Origin: Streptomyces sp. NBC_01717
GTDB lineage: Bacteria; Actinomycetota; Actinomycetes; Streptomycetales; Streptomycetaceae
Assembly (NCBI RefSeq): GCF_036248255.1
Contig: NZ_CP109178.1
Location: 7,135,001 to 7,199,000, forward strand
Length of the DNA stretch: 64,000 nt
Direction: 5' to 3'
Part shown: positions 1-11,138 of the stretch, piece by piece
Layout: each line of letters starts with the position of its first letter
Position numbering within the stretch: position 1 is the first letter of the stretch
Program-made: the position numbers and the translations under genes
Notes under the pieces: model-generated
Told to the model about the DNA's origin: nothing
The model's input: the letters and a program-made list of their open reading frames with translations, nothing else
Databases searched by the model: none

Positions 1-2902
<2,902 letters not shown>

Positions 2903-3008
2903 AGTTGCTCGCGTCCACTGTGTTGTTCCCGGGTTGCGAACAGTCGCACCGGTTGAACAGCTTCACTACTTAATTGAAAAGTGTGCTTGTTCGCTAGAAC
3001 CCGATAGG

Positions 3009-3127
3009 GTTTCGGTGGTCATTGCGTTAGGGAAACGCCCGGTTACATTCCGAACCCGGAAGCTAAGCCTTTCAGCGCCGATGGTACTGCAGGGGGGACC
3101 CTGTGGGAGAGTAGGACGCCGCCGAAC
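3009..3127 (+). rRNA. rrf: 5S ribosomal RNA
   Basis: The segment begins GTTTCGGTGGTCATTGCG and ends GACGCCGCCGAAC, so its two ends pair as the 5S terminal helix. The length of about 119 nt and the internal CCGAACCCGGAAGCTAAG loop region are typical for actinobacterial 5S RNA. It follows 23S after a spacer of about 106 nt (2903-3008) that should hold the processing stems. Exact ends are uncertain by 1-3 nt. Confidence 0.96.
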
Positions 3128-3135
3128 AATCTTTC

Positions 3136-3186
3136 AAGGACCCTTGGTCCCAGCGTTCATGCTGGGACCAAGGGTCCTTTTTGTTT
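3136..3186 (+). terminator. rRNA operon intrinsic terminator
   Basis: A perfect 19-bp inverted repeat (3136-3154 with 3161-3179, loop GTTCAT) starts 9 nt after the 5S gene and is followed by a T-rich run (TTTTTGTTTT). This is a textbook Rho-independent terminator closing the rRNA operon, and it insulates the protein gene that starts at 3255. Confidence 0.95.
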
Positions 3187-3254
3187 TGTCGAAGCGCGTC
3201 GGGTGGCCGACTGCGCGAGAATGTGTGTAGTACCCGAAGACAGGAGTTCCACCC

Positions 3255-5357
3255 ATGTCCACCAACTCTCCCGACGATCGTTCGGAGCGCGAGCCGCGTC
3301 GCCGGGACGGTGGTGACCGGGGCGGCTTCCGGGGTGGTCGCGACGACCGGTCCGGCAGCCCGCGTCGGGACAACGACCGTGGTGGCAACCGCCGTGACGA
3401 CGGCCGGCCGACGAGCGGCGGTGCCGGTGGTGCCGGTGGTGGCTTCCGTCGCGATGACCGTGATCGCGGGCCGCGTCGTGATGACAGCCGTGGCGGTGGC
3501 TCCGGTGGTGGGTTCCGTCGCGATGACAGCCGTGGTGGCGGTACCGGTGGCAGGTTCCCTCGGGACGACCGTGGTGGCGGTTCCGGTGGTGGGTTCCGTC
3601 GCGATGACAGCCGTGGTGGCTCCGCCGGTGGCGGGTTCCGTCGGGATGATCGTGCGCCGCGGCGTGATGACGACCGTGGTGGGCGTCCCGGTGGTGGCTT
3701 CGAGCGCCGTGACGACCGGCCGCGTGGGCCCCGCCGGGACGACGACAGCCGCAGCGGCGGCTTCCGCCGCGACGACAGTCGGCCCTCGAGTGGCGGCGAC
3801 CGAGGCGGGTTCCGCCGTGACGACAGCCGCGGTGGCGGCGCCGGCGGTGGTTTCCGTCGCGATGACAGCCGTGGCGGTTCCGGTGGCGGGTTCCGTCGTG
3901 ACGACAGCCGTGGTGGCTCCGCCGGTGGTGGGTTCCGTCGGGATGATCGTGCGCCGCGGCGTGACGATGAGCGTGGTGGGCGTCCCGGTGGTGGCTTCGA
4001 GCGCCGTGACGACCGGCCGCGTGGGCCCCGCCGGGACGACGACAGCCGCAGCGGCGGCTTCCGCCGCGACGACAGTCGGCCCTCGAGTGGCGGCGACCGA
4101 GGCGGGTTCCGCCGTGACGACAGCCGCGGTGGCGGCGCCGGTGGCGGGTTCCGTCGCGATGACAGCCGTGGCGGTTCCGGCGGTGGCTTCCGTCGTGACG
4201 ACAGCCGCGGTGGCGGTGCCGGCAGGTTCCCTCGTGATGATCGTGCGCCGCGGCGTGACGACGACCGTGGTGGGTACCGTGGGCCGCGGCGTGATGATGA
4301 GCGTGGTGGGCGTCCCGGTGGTGGCTTCGAGCGCCGTGACGACCGGCCGCGTGGGCCCCGTCGCGACGACGACAGCCGCAGCGGTGGTTTCCGCCGCGAT
4401 GACAGTCGGCCCTCGAGTGGCGGTGACCGAGGCGGGTTCCGCCGAGACGACAGCCGTGGTGGCGGTGGATACCGCGGGCAGCGGGACGACCGTGACCGGA
4501 GTGGTTCCCGCGGCCGTGACGACCGAGGTGGCTTCGACCGGCGCGACGACCGTGGTGGCTTCGACCGGCGCGACGACCGCGACCGGGAGCCGATCAAGCG
4601 GATTCCGATTCCTGACGACGTCACCGGTGACGAGATCGACAAGGACGTGCGTCAGGAGCTGCTGAGCCTGCCGAAGACCCTGGCCGAGGATGTTGCCAGG
4701 AACCTCGTCATGGTTGCCCGGCTCATCGACGAGGACCCCGAGCAGGCCTATGCGTACTCGCGTATCGCGCTGCGGCTGGCCTCGCGGGTGGCTGCTGTGC
4801 GTGAGGCGGCCGGCTTTGCCGCGTACGCGACGCAGAAGTACGCGGAGGCGCTGGCCGAGTTCCGGGCGGCGAAGCGGATGACCGGTTCCGTGGAACTGTG
4901 GCCCGTCATGGCCGACTGCGAGCGTGGACTCGGGCGGCCCGAGCGGGCGATGGCCATGGCCGGCGAGCCCGAGGTGCAGAAGCTGGACAAGGCCGGGCAG
5001 GTCGAGATGCGTCTGGTGGCGGCCGGGGCCCGTAGGGACATGGGGCAGATCGATGCCGCCATCGTCACCCTGCAGAGCTCCGAGCTGGCCTCGAACGCCG
5101 TGCACCCGTGGACGCCGCGGCTGCGCTATGCGTACGCGGATGCGCTGCTGGCCGCGGGGCGCGAGGACGAGGCTCGTGAGTGGTTCGCGAAGACCGTGGA
5201 GGCCGACAAGGACGGCTCCACCGATGCGTCGGACCGGCTCGCCGAGCTGGACGGTGTCGAGTTCGTCGATGCTCTCGGCGAGGACCACGACGCCGACGAC
5301 GCCGATGGGACGGCCGGTCTCGATGCCGATGATGAAGGCTCGGCGGACAAGGCCTAG
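3255..5357 (+). CDS. Repetitive Arg/Gly/Asp-rich protein with C-terminal TPR-like domain
   Basis: This encodes a 700-residue protein. The ATG has an AGGAG site 8 nt upstream. Residues 1-450 or so are low-complexity, built from variants of GGGFRRDDSRGG with FERRDDRPRGPRRDDD blocks. Residues from about 455 to 665 are ordinary alanine-rich helical sequence with the spacing of tetratricopeptide-like repeats (for example a segment around YAYSRIALRLASRVAAVREA), followed by an acidic tail. No catalytic motif is visible. The RG/RDD arm resembles arginine-rich disordered tails of RNA-binding proteins. Its position directly after the rRNA operon makes an RNA- or ribosome-linked role tempting, but that is inference. 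The repeat DNA is in multiples of three, which also keeps other frames open. Confidence 0.85.
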   Translation: MSTNSPDDRSEREPRRRDGGDRGGFRGGRDDRSGSPRRDNDRGGNRRDDGRPTSGGAGGAGGGFRRDDRDRGPRRDDSRGGGSGGGFRRDDSRGGGTGGRFPRDDRGGGSGGGFRRDDSRGGSAGGGFRRDDRAPRRDDDRGGRPGGGFERRDDRPRGPRRDDDSRSGGFRRDDSRPSSGGDRGGFRRDDSRGGGAGGGFRRDDSRGGSGGGFRRDDSRGGSAGGGFRRDDRAPRRDDERGGRPGGGFERRDDRPRGPRRDDDSRSGGFRRDDSRPSSGGDRGGFRRDDSRGGGAGGGFRRDDSRGGSGGGFRRDDSRGGGAGRFPRDDRAPRRDDDRGGYRGPRRDDERGGRPGGGFERRDDRPRGPRRDDDSRSGGFRRDDSRPSSGGDRGGFRRDDSRGGGGYRGQRDDRDRSGSRGRDDRGGFDRRDDRGGFDRRDDRDREPIKRIPIPDDVTGDEIDKDVRQELLSLPKTLAEDVARNLVMVARLIDEDPEQAYAYSRIALRLASRVAAVREAAGFAAYATQKYAEALAEFRAAKRMTGSVELWPVMADCERGLGRPERAMAMAGEPEVQKLDKAGQVEMRLVAAGARRDMGQIDAAIVTLQSSELASNAVHPWTPRLRYAYADALLAAGREDEAREWFAKTVEADKDGSTDASDRLAELDGVEFVDALGEDHDADDADGTAGLDADDEGSADKA
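3679..4460 (+). repeat. Three-copy intragenic segmental repeat (about 99 and 110 codons apart)
   Basis: The stretch beginning GTGGGCGTCCCGGTGGTGGC occurs at 3679, 3976 and 4306. Each copy is followed by almost the same 150-190 bases (FERRDDRPRGPRRDDD, then SGGFRRDDSRPSSGGDRGG). Copy spacing is 297 and 330 bp, both multiples of three, so the duplications preserve frame. Third-position differences between copies are few, which suggests recent or homogenised duplication. Confidence 0.9.
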
Positions 5358-5367
5358 GACATGAGAA

Positions 5368-5405
5368 GAGGGCGGCATCCCGACAGGGGTGCCGCCCTCC
5401 TTTTT
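5368..5405. terminator. Bidirectional terminator between convergent genes
   Basis: Fourteen-base arms (5368-5381 with 5386-5399, one G-U pair, loop GACA) are followed by TTTTT on the plus strand. The hairpin sits 10 nt after the repeat-protein stop and 11 nt before the stop of the minus-strand DUF1015 gene, so it can serve both. Confidence 0.85.
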
Positions 5406-5415
5406 GTCTCCGGCC

Positions 5416-6693
5416 TCAGTCGAGGGTGAGGCTGCGCAGGACCAGGCCCGAGGCCGGCTTGGGGCCGAACGAGGTGGACTTGCGCGGCATGGTGACGCCC
5501 TGCCGGGCCAGGTCCCGGACGACTTCCTCCCGTACCGGATGCATCAGGACAGCGGTGGCGTTGTGGCGCTCGGCCTGGTCCACGGCCGCCTCGGTGTCGT
5601 GTATGTACGCGATGTGTTCCGGGGTGTCCGGGATCTGCCACACATGGTCGAGAAGGGTCGCGTGCAGCACCGTCGCGTCGAGGGCGCGCCAGGCGGGTGG
5701 GCGGTCGGCCGGGACGGTGCGGGTCAGCAGCTCCTTGTCCGGGCGGTCGACGAGGTGGAAGCGGCCGTCACCGGCGAGCAGGAAGGCGTTGCCTTCGGCG
5801 GCCGCCTCGGCGAGGGCGTCGAGGGCCACGGGGAGCGGCCCCTCGATGTCCCGGATGCGGAAGGCGCCGTTCAGAGCGGCCAGCGCGTCGGCGACCGGGA
5901 GGCGGTGCAGCAGTCGGTGGATGGCGCGGACCCGCAGCGGGTAGCGGGCCGTGTCGACCAGGAGGACCAGGCCGAAGTCCCAGGGGCCGGGAACCGTGTG
6001 TTCCTGCTGGAGACGGAGGTACGTGGCCCAGCGGTGGTGGCCGTCGGCGATGAGCGCCTGGTGTCGGGCGAGATCGGTTTCGATCTCGGACCGGTCGGCC
6101 GGGTCGGTGACCGCCCAGAGCCGGTGGCAGTAGCCGTCCTCCGTGGTGGTGGCGAGCAGCGGCGGCCGGTGGATGGTGCGCTCGATGACGGCGGTCGCGC
6201 CGGTCGGGTGACCCTCGCTGCGGTAGGTCAGCAGGAGCGGTTCGAGGTGGGCGGCTGTGGTCCGCATCAGGTCGGCCCGGTCCTCGACGACATGGGCCAT
6301 CACGTCCTCGTGCGGCAGCACGATGCCGTCGGCGGGGGCGGAGAGCGCCAGTGCCCCGACGATGCCGCGTTGCAGGATCTCGCCGTTGTGCTGCTCGTAG
6401 ACATAGAGCGCGGGCTCGGGCTCGGGGGCGAGTATGCCCTCGTCGAGCCAGCGGTTCAGGGTCTCGGCAGCCTGCTCATTGCGTGCGGCGGCCGTGTCGG
6501 CCTGCGGCAGTATCAGCCGGACGATGTTGTACGGGTCCGCGGATTCCAGGTGGTGCAGCCCGTCGGGGCGCACGACGACGTCGTACGGCGGTGAGGTCAC
6601 CGCGGCGAGACTGCCTACCCGCTCGGGGACGTAGCGCAGTCCACGGAACGGGATCAGGCGCAGTCCCTGGTCGGCGGGACCTGGTGTGTTCAT
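5416..6693 (-). CDS. DUF1015 family protein
   Basis: This encodes 425 residues. The start chosen is the ATG at 6693 (MNTPGPADQG), because the conserved DUF1015 opening follows it at once: LIPFRGLRYVPERVG, then TSPPYDVV. Typical later blocks are NIVRLILP, a central LLLTYRSEGH region, and IADGHHRWATYL, the best-conserved family motif with its paired histidines. The molecular function of the family is not established and no catalytic mechanism can be read here. It is divergent from the HAD phosphatase at 6766, with only about 70 bp between starts for both promoters. The reading frame stays open far upstream to 7548, but that part is antisense to the HAD gene and not coding. Confidence 0.88.
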   Translation of the reverse strand: MNTPGPADQGLRLIPFRGLRYVPERVGSLAAVTSPPYDVVVRPDGLHHLESADPYNIVRLILPQADTAAARNEQAAETLNRWLDEGILAPEPEPALYVYEQHNGEILQRGIVGALALSAPADGIVLPHEDVMAHVVEDRADLMRTTAAHLEPLLLTYRSEGHPTGATAVIERTIHRPPLLATTTEDGYCHRLWAVTDPADRSEIETDLARHQALIADGHHRWATYLRLQQEHTVPGPWDFGLVLLVDTARYPLRVRAIHRLLHRLPVADALAALNGAFRIRDIEGPLPVALDALAEAAAEGNAFLLAGDGRFHLVDRPDKELLTRTVPADRPPAWRALDATVLHATLLDHVWQIPDTPEHIAYIHDTEAAVDQAERHNATAVLMHPVREEVVRDLARQGVTMPRKSTSFGPKPASGLVLRSLTLD

Positions 6694-6765
6694 TTCTGCA
6701 TCGTATGTGCGTTGCGGGGATGAGCGATGATCGGGGGAGAAGCATGCAATGAGGAGCGTAGAAAT

Positions 6766-7794
6766 ATGAGTCAGGCGAGCAGGACCCGGCCGAGCGGGAG
6801 CAGCACCGCGCTGAGCGAGGCGTACGACACGGCTCTGCTCGATCTTGACGGGGTGGTGTACGCGGGCGGCGCTGCGATCGCCCATGCCGTCGACTCGCTG
6901 GGTGCCGCGCGGGACGGCGGGATGCATCTCGCGTACGTCACCAACAACGCGCTGCGCACACCGGCCGCGGTGGCGGAGCATCTGACCGAACTCGGGGTAC
7001 CGGCGGAGTCCGCCGATGTGATCACCTCGGCGCAGGCGGTGGCCCGGCTGATGGCAGATCAGCTGCCGGCCGGGGCTCGGGTGCTCGTGGTCGGGGGAGA
7101 GGGTCTGAGGGCCGCGCTGCTCGAGCGCGGTCTGGTGCCGGTGGAGTCGGCGGACGACGATCCGGTGGCGGTGGCGCAGGGATACGGGGGCCCCGATATG
7201 ACGTGGGGGCGGTTCGCTGAGGCTGCGTACGCGATTGCCCGGGGGGTGCCGTGGTTCGCGTCCAACACCGATCTGACGATTCCGAGTGCGCGGGGGATCG
7301 CGCCGGGCAATGGTGCGGCGGTCGAGGTCGTACGGATCGCCACCGGTGCCGAGCCGCAGGTGGCCGGGAAGCCGTTGCCTCCGATGCACCGGGAGACGGT
7401 GCTGCGGACCGGGGCGAAGCGGCCGCTGGTGGTCGGGGACCGGCTGGACACGGACATCGAGGGTGCGTTCAACGGCGGTGTGGACTCGCTCCTCGTGCTC
7501 ACCGGGGTCACGGACGCGAGGCAGCTGGTGGCGGCCGAGCCCAGGCACCGGCCGACATATGTCGATGCGGACCTGCGGGGGCTGCTGACCGGGCAGCCCG
7601 AGGTGACCGAGACCGCCGGCGGGTTCGGCTGCGGTGGCTGGACGGCCGCGGTGCGCGGCGACGATCTGGTGCTGGAGGGCGACGGGGAGGTGCTCGACGG
7701 GCTGCGGGCGCTGTGCGGGGCTGCCTGGACGTACGCGGGTGAGGGTGCCTGCGGGCTGGACGCGGGGAAGGCCGTCGCCAGGCTCGGGCTGTAG
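6766..7794 (+). CDS. HAD superfamily (class IIA, NagD-like) hydrolase
   Basis: This encodes 342 residues and is probably a soluble Mg-dependent phosphatase. Motif I is LLDLDGVVY, with the nucleophile and acid/base aspartates at about 26 and 28. The TNN threonine of motif II follows (YVTNNALRTP), then GKP/LPPMHRE, and motif IV GDRLDTDIEGAFNGG. The type IIA cap lies between motifs II and III. The start at 6766 is preferred because GAGGAG lies 9 nt upstream; an in-frame ATG at 6727 has no such site. The C-terminal 80 residues or so (after LTGQPEVTETAG) are an extra domain seen in actinobacterial members. The substrate cannot be told from sequence. Confidence 0.9.
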   Translation: MSQASRTRPSGSSTALSEAYDTALLDLDGVVYAGGAAIAHAVDSLGAARDGGMHLAYVTNNALRTPAAVAEHLTELGVPAESADVITSAQAVARLMADQLPAGARVLVVGGEGLRAALLERGLVPVESADDDPVAVAQGYGGPDMTWGRFAEAAYAIARGVPWFASNTDLTIPSARGIAPGNGAAVEVVRIATGAEPQVAGKPLPPMHRETVLRTGAKRPLVVGDRLDTDIEGAFNGGVDSLLVLTGVTDARQLVAAEPRHRPTYVDADLRGLLTGQPEVTETAGGFGCGGWTAAVRGDDLVLEGDGEVLDGLRALCGAAWTYAGEGACGLDAGKAVARLGL

Positions 7795-7924
7795 GGCGTC
7801 GTTTGGGATCCGCTACTCGGCGGGCGCGTCCGGGAGTTCGCCGGGTGGCCGATCCTTGCGGGATGAATCGGGCGTAACCGGCGACGCGTTGTGTGCGCGG
7901 GAAGCCACGCGGCTCGCCGGCTTT

Positions 7925-7943
7925 GGAGGGTAGGCTAACCTAA
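7925..7943 (+). promoter_or_regulatory. Iron box (DmdR/IdeR-type operator)
   Basis: The 19-mer GGAGGGTAGGCTAACCTAA matches 16 of 19 positions of the actinobacterial iron-box palindrome TTAGGTTAGGCTAACCTAA. It contains TAGGCT (7931-7936), a plausible -10 hexamer, and ends 4 nt before the GTG of the permease gene. Iron-loaded DmdR/IdeR binding here would block the promoter, so the importer should be induced by iron starvation. Confidence 0.88.
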
Positions 7944-7947
7944 CCTC

Positions 7948-9009
7948 GTGTTGGTCGAGAGCCCCCCAGAGCCGAGCGCAGGTCCGATAGCCGCGCCGGT
8001 GACATCCGCGTCCCCAGGGCGCCCTGCGATACGTGCCGTGGGACTGCTGCTCGCCGTGGTCGCGCTGGTGCTGGTATGCCTCGCGAGTATCGCGATCGGC
8101 GCCAAGGCGCTGCCGCTCGGCGATGTCTGGCACGGTCTGTTCCACGCCTCCGGAACCCATGGCGATGTCCTCGTACGTGACGTGCGCATCCCGCGGACCG
8201 TGCTCGGGCTGATCGTCGGTACCGCGCTCGGCCTCGCCGGTGCGGTGATGCAGGCCCTGACCCGTAATCCGCTGGCCGAGCCCGGACTGCTGGGGGTCAA
8301 CGCGGGCGCGTCGGCAGCCGTCGTATCCGCCATCACCTTCTTCGGTGTCACCTCGCTGACCGGATACGTCTGGTTCGCGTTCCTCGGTGCCGCGATCGTG
8401 TCGGCGGTGGTGTACCTCCTCGGCGGCAGCCGGTCCGCGACCCCTGTACGACTCGCGCTCGCCGGTACCGCGGCCAGCGCCGCACTGTTCGGCTACGTCA
8501 ACGCCGTACAGCTGCTGGACGCGGCGGCGCTCGACCGGCTGCGGTTCTGGACGGTCGGGTCGCTGGCCTCGGCGAACATGGAGACCGTCGGCAAGGTATG
8601 GCCGTTCATAGCGGTCGGCGTCGTCCTCTCGCTGCTCATCGCCCGGCCGCTGAACGCCCTGGAGATGGGCGACGACACCGCCAGGGCGCTCGGCGCCCAT
8701 CTGGTCCGCACCCGCGTCCTCGCGATGCTCGCCGTCACTCTGCTCTGCGGGGCCGCGACCGCCGCCTGCGGGCCGATCGTCTTCATCGGGCTGATGATCC
8801 CGCACCTGGTGCGCGCCATCACCGGGCCCGACATGCGGTGGATCCTGCCGTACGCGGCCGTGCTCTCGCCGGCGCTGCTGCTCGGCGCGGACGTGGTGGG
8901 GCGGGTGATCGCCCGGCCGTCCGAGCTGCAGGTCGGCATCGTGACCGCACTGCTCGGCGGGCCCGTCTTCATCCATCTCGTACGTCGCAAGAGGATGGCC
9001 CAGCTGTGA
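7948..9009 (+). CDS. Iron-siderophore ABC transporter permease, FecCD/BtuC family (subunit 1)
   Basis: This encodes 353 residues, a polytopic membrane protein of about nine to ten helices. Family hallmarks are RIPRTVLGLIVGTALGLAGA, NPLAEPGLLGVNAGA, and the C-terminal FIGLMIPHLVR loop that contacts the ATPase. The GTG start is only 4 nt past the iron box and has no ribosome binding site, so translation is probably from a leaderless or nearly leaderless transcript. It heads a three-gene importer operon (permease, permease, ATPase) with stop-start overlap to the next gene. No periplasmic-type binding lipoprotein gene lies in the operon, so one must be supplied from elsewhere. Confidence 0.93.
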   Translation: MLVESPPEPSAGPIAAPVTSASPGRPAIRAVGLLLAVVALVLVCLASIAIGAKALPLGDVWHGLFHASGTHGDVLVRDVRIPRTVLGLIVGTALGLAGAVMQALTRNPLAEPGLLGVNAGASAAVVSAITFFGVTSLTGYVWFAFLGAAIVSAVVYLLGGSRSATPVRLALAGTAASAALFGYVNAVQLLDAAALDRLRFWTVGSLASANMETVGKVWPFIAVGVVLSLLIARPLNALEMGDDTARALGAHLVRTRVLAMLAVTLLCGAATAACGPIVFIGLMIPHLVRAITGPDMRWILPYAAVLSPALLLGADVVGRVIARPSELQVGIVTALLGGPVFIHLVRRKRMAQL

Positions 9010-10085
9010 AGGCTATGAAGACCCGTACGAAGGATGGAACCGGCGCGGTCCGGTCGATGCGGGCCGTGCGGACCCGCGGGGGGTTCTCCTTCCGGGTGGA
9101 CGTCCGGGCGCTCGTGGTGATCGTGGTGCTCGCCGTGGTGGCGGCCGGAGCCGGGATCGTGCTGATCGGCAGCGGCGACTACGCCATGACGCCCGGCGAG
9201 GTCGTGAGCACGCTGTTCGGGCACGGCACCTTCCAGCAGGAGTTCATCGTCACCGACCTGCGGCTGCCACGGGTCCTCGTCGGGCTGCTGGTCGGCGCGG
9301 CCCTGGGGGTCGGCGGAGCCGTGTTCCAGACCATCTCCCGCAATCCGCTCGGCAGCCCCGACGTACTCGGCTTCGGTCAGGGCGCCACGGTCGGGGCGCT
9401 GGCGGTGATCGTCCTCTTCCAGGGCGGCGCTGCCGTGGTCGCGGGCGGCGCCGTGGTCGGCGGGCTGGTCACCGGGGTCGTCGTCTACCTGCTCGCCTGG
9501 AAGCGCGGGATGCACGGCTACCGGCTGGTGCTCGTCGGCATCGGCTCGGCCGCGATGCTCACCGCTGCCGCCCAGTATCTGATCACCAAGGCCAACCTGG
9601 TCGACGCGACCCGTGCCGTCGTCTGGATGACCGGCTCGCTCGACGGGCGCGACTGGGCGCAGGTCTGGCCGCTGCTGGTGGTGTGCGGCCTGCTCATTCC
9701 ACTGGTGCTCGGGCACGGGCGGGCGCTGCGCATGATGGAGATGGGCGACGACGCCGCGTACGCCCTGGGTGTACGGGTGGAACGCACCCGGCTCGTCCTG
9801 ATGGGCTGCGCCGTACTGCTCGTCGCCGTCGCCACCGCCGCGGCCGGCCCGATCACCTTCGTTTCGCTGAGCGCCCCGCAGCTGGCCCGTCGGCTCACTC
9901 GCTCGCCCGGACCCAATCTGGCGCCCGCCGCCTTCATGGGCGCCGCACTTCTGCTTGTCGCCGACTGGATCGCGATGGACGCCTTCGGCGACCGGCAACT
10001 GCCGGTCGGCGTCGTCACCGGGGTGCTCGGTGGCTGCTACCTGCTGTGGCTGCTCGTCTCCGAGCGCAAGGCGGGGCGGATATGA
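9006..10085 (+). CDS. Iron-siderophore ABC transporter permease, FecCD/BtuC family (subunit 2)
   Basis: This encodes 359 residues from the GTG at 9006, which overlaps the upstream stop (GTGA) and has AAGAGGA about 10 nt upstream. The ATG at 9015 is an alternative start but is too far from that site. Family motifs are LRLPRVLVGLLVGAALGVGGA, SRNPLGSPDVLGFGQGA and VSLSAPQLARRLTRSPG, in the same order as subunit 1, so the two permeases form a heterodimer. A basic segment (about 35 residues) precedes the first helix. Expected substrate is a ferric siderophore, by family and the upstream iron box. Confidence 0.93.
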   Translation: MKAMKTRTKDGTGAVRSMRAVRTRGGFSFRVDVRALVVIVVLAVVAAGAGIVLIGSGDYAMTPGEVVSTLFGHGTFQQEFIVTDLRLPRVLVGLLVGAALGVGGAVFQTISRNPLGSPDVLGFGQGATVGALAVIVLFQGGAAVVAGGAVVGGLVTGVVVYLLAWKRGMHGYRLVLVGIGSAAMLTAAAQYLITKANLVDATRAVVWMTGSLDGRDWAQVWPLLVVCGLLIPLVLGHGRALRMMEMGDDAAYALGVRVERTRLVLMGCAVLLVAVATAAAGPITFVSLSAPQLARRLTRSPGPNLAPAAFMGAALLLVADWIAMDAFGDRQLPVGVVTGVLGGCYLLWLLVSERKAGRI

Positions 10086-10162
10086 GGGCCCGCCGGACAG
10101 TGAATCCGCCCCGTGACGCCAGTACATCGACGACCCTTCCCACCGACTCCGGGAGTACGACC

Positions 10163-10981
10163 ATGCAGCGCCTCACCGCGGACTCGGTGACCCTCGGCTA
10201 CGACCAGCGGGTCATCGCGGAGAACCTCTCGGTCGAGATCCCCGACAACTCGTTCACCGTGATCGTCGGCCCCAACGCCTGTGGGAAGTCCACACTGTTG
10301 CGGGCGCTGTCCCGGATGCTCAAGCCGAGCCGGGGACAGGTGCTGCTGGACGGCAGGACGATCCATGGCATGCCGGCGAAGAAGGTCGCGAAGACTCTGG
10401 GGCTGCTGCCGCAGTCCTCGATCGCGCCGGACGGCATCACCGTCGCCGACCTGGTTGCGCGCGGCCGGTATCCGCATCAGGGGCTGCTGCGGCAGTGGTC
10501 ACCGGAGGACGAACGCATTGTCGAGGAATCGATGATGTCCACCGGTGTCGCCGAGCTTGCGGATCGCTATGTCGACGAATTGTCCGGCGGGCAGCGACAG
10601 CGGGTCTGGATCGCGATGGCGCTCGCTCAGGAGACGCCGCTGCTGCTGCTGGACGAGCCGACTACGTACCTCGACATCCAGCACCAGATCGATGTCCTCG
10701 ACCTGTGCGCGGAACTGCACGAGACGCGGGGGCGCACGCTGGTCGCCGTGCTGCACGATCTGAACCACGCCGCGCGCTATGCCACGCATCTGATCGCCAT
10801 GCGCCAGGGCGAGATCATCGCCGAGGGGGCGCCGGGGGACGTGGTCACGGCGGAGCTCGTGGAGCGGGTGTTCGGGCTGCGGTGCCAGGTGATCGATGAT
10901 CCGGAGACGGGGACGCCCTTGGTGGTCCCGGCCGCGCGCAGCGCGCGGCGCGCGCGGGTGGTCGATTCGGTGGGCGCCTGA
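10163..10981 (+). CDS. Iron-siderophore ABC transporter ATP-binding protein (FecE/FepC-like)
   Basis: This encodes 272 residues from the ATG at 10163, chosen because GGGAG lies 7 nt upstream and MQRLTADSVTLGY is the normal start of the family. The ATG at 10082, overlapping the previous stop, would add 27 uncharacteristic residues. Walker A is GPNACGKST (36-44), the signature is LSGGQRQRV (from about 140), Walker B is LLLLDEPTTYLD, and the H-loop histidine is in VLHDLNHAARY. It powers the FecCD pair just upstream. The last 15 residues or so are arginine-rich and not conserved. Confidence 0.93.
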   Translation: MQRLTADSVTLGYDQRVIAENLSVEIPDNSFTVIVGPNACGKSTLLRALSRMLKPSRGQVLLDGRTIHGMPAKKVAKTLGLLPQSSIAPDGITVADLVARGRYPHQGLLRQWSPEDERIVEESMMSTGVAELADRYVDELSGGQRQRVWIAMALAQETPLLLLDEPTTYLDIQHQIDVLDLCAELHETRGRTLVAVLHDLNHAARYATHLIAMRQGEIIAEGAPGDVVTAELVERVFGLRCQVIDDPETGTPLVVPAARSARRARVVDSVGA

Positions 10982-11028
10982 ACGGCGGCGGGTGTGGTGC
11001 TGCGGTGGTTCGCGCGACCCGCGGGCGT

Positions 11029-11056
11029 GCTTCGTCGTCGAGCGCCGGACGGGCTT
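11029..11056. repeat. Dispersed intergenic repeat, copy A
   Basis: The 26 bases starting GCTTCGTCGTCGAGCGCC and continuing GGACGGGC recur at 17584-17609 with two substitutions. Both copies are just past the 3' ends of plus-strand operons, between convergent genes. The CGCCGGACGGGCTTGAGG core looks like the short GC-rich intergenic element common in streptomycete genomes. Part of it can fold with the following CCGCCCGGCG, so it may act as a weak 3'-end element. Confidence 0.6.
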
Positions 11057-11138
11057 GAGGCCGCCCGGCGTGCGCCGTTGGAGCGGGGTGGGGCCGATGC
11101 GGGCGGGGGCCTTCTGCCCTCGACCGCCGGCGCCGGGG

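Noticed and set aside
3072..5378. Very long antisense frames (up to 768 codons) and a second sense frame over the repeat gene
   Set aside because: The repeat unit is a multiple of three and GC-rich, so all frames stay open. Only the frame starting at 3255 has a ribosome binding site and normal third-position GC.
5389..6594. Plus-strand frame of 401 codons opposite the DUF1015 gene
   Set aside because: It is antisense to a clear DUF1015 protein, and its translation is low-complexity Val/Gly/Arg without family features.
6694..7548. N-terminal 285-codon extension of the DUF1015 frame
   Set aside because: It is antisense to the HAD phosphatase and out of character; the family start is at 6693.
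7813..10127. Minus-strand frames of 387 and 544 codons across the iron importer
   Set aside because: They are shadows of the permease genes, rich in Gln/His/Arg as expected from antisense of membrane protein codons.
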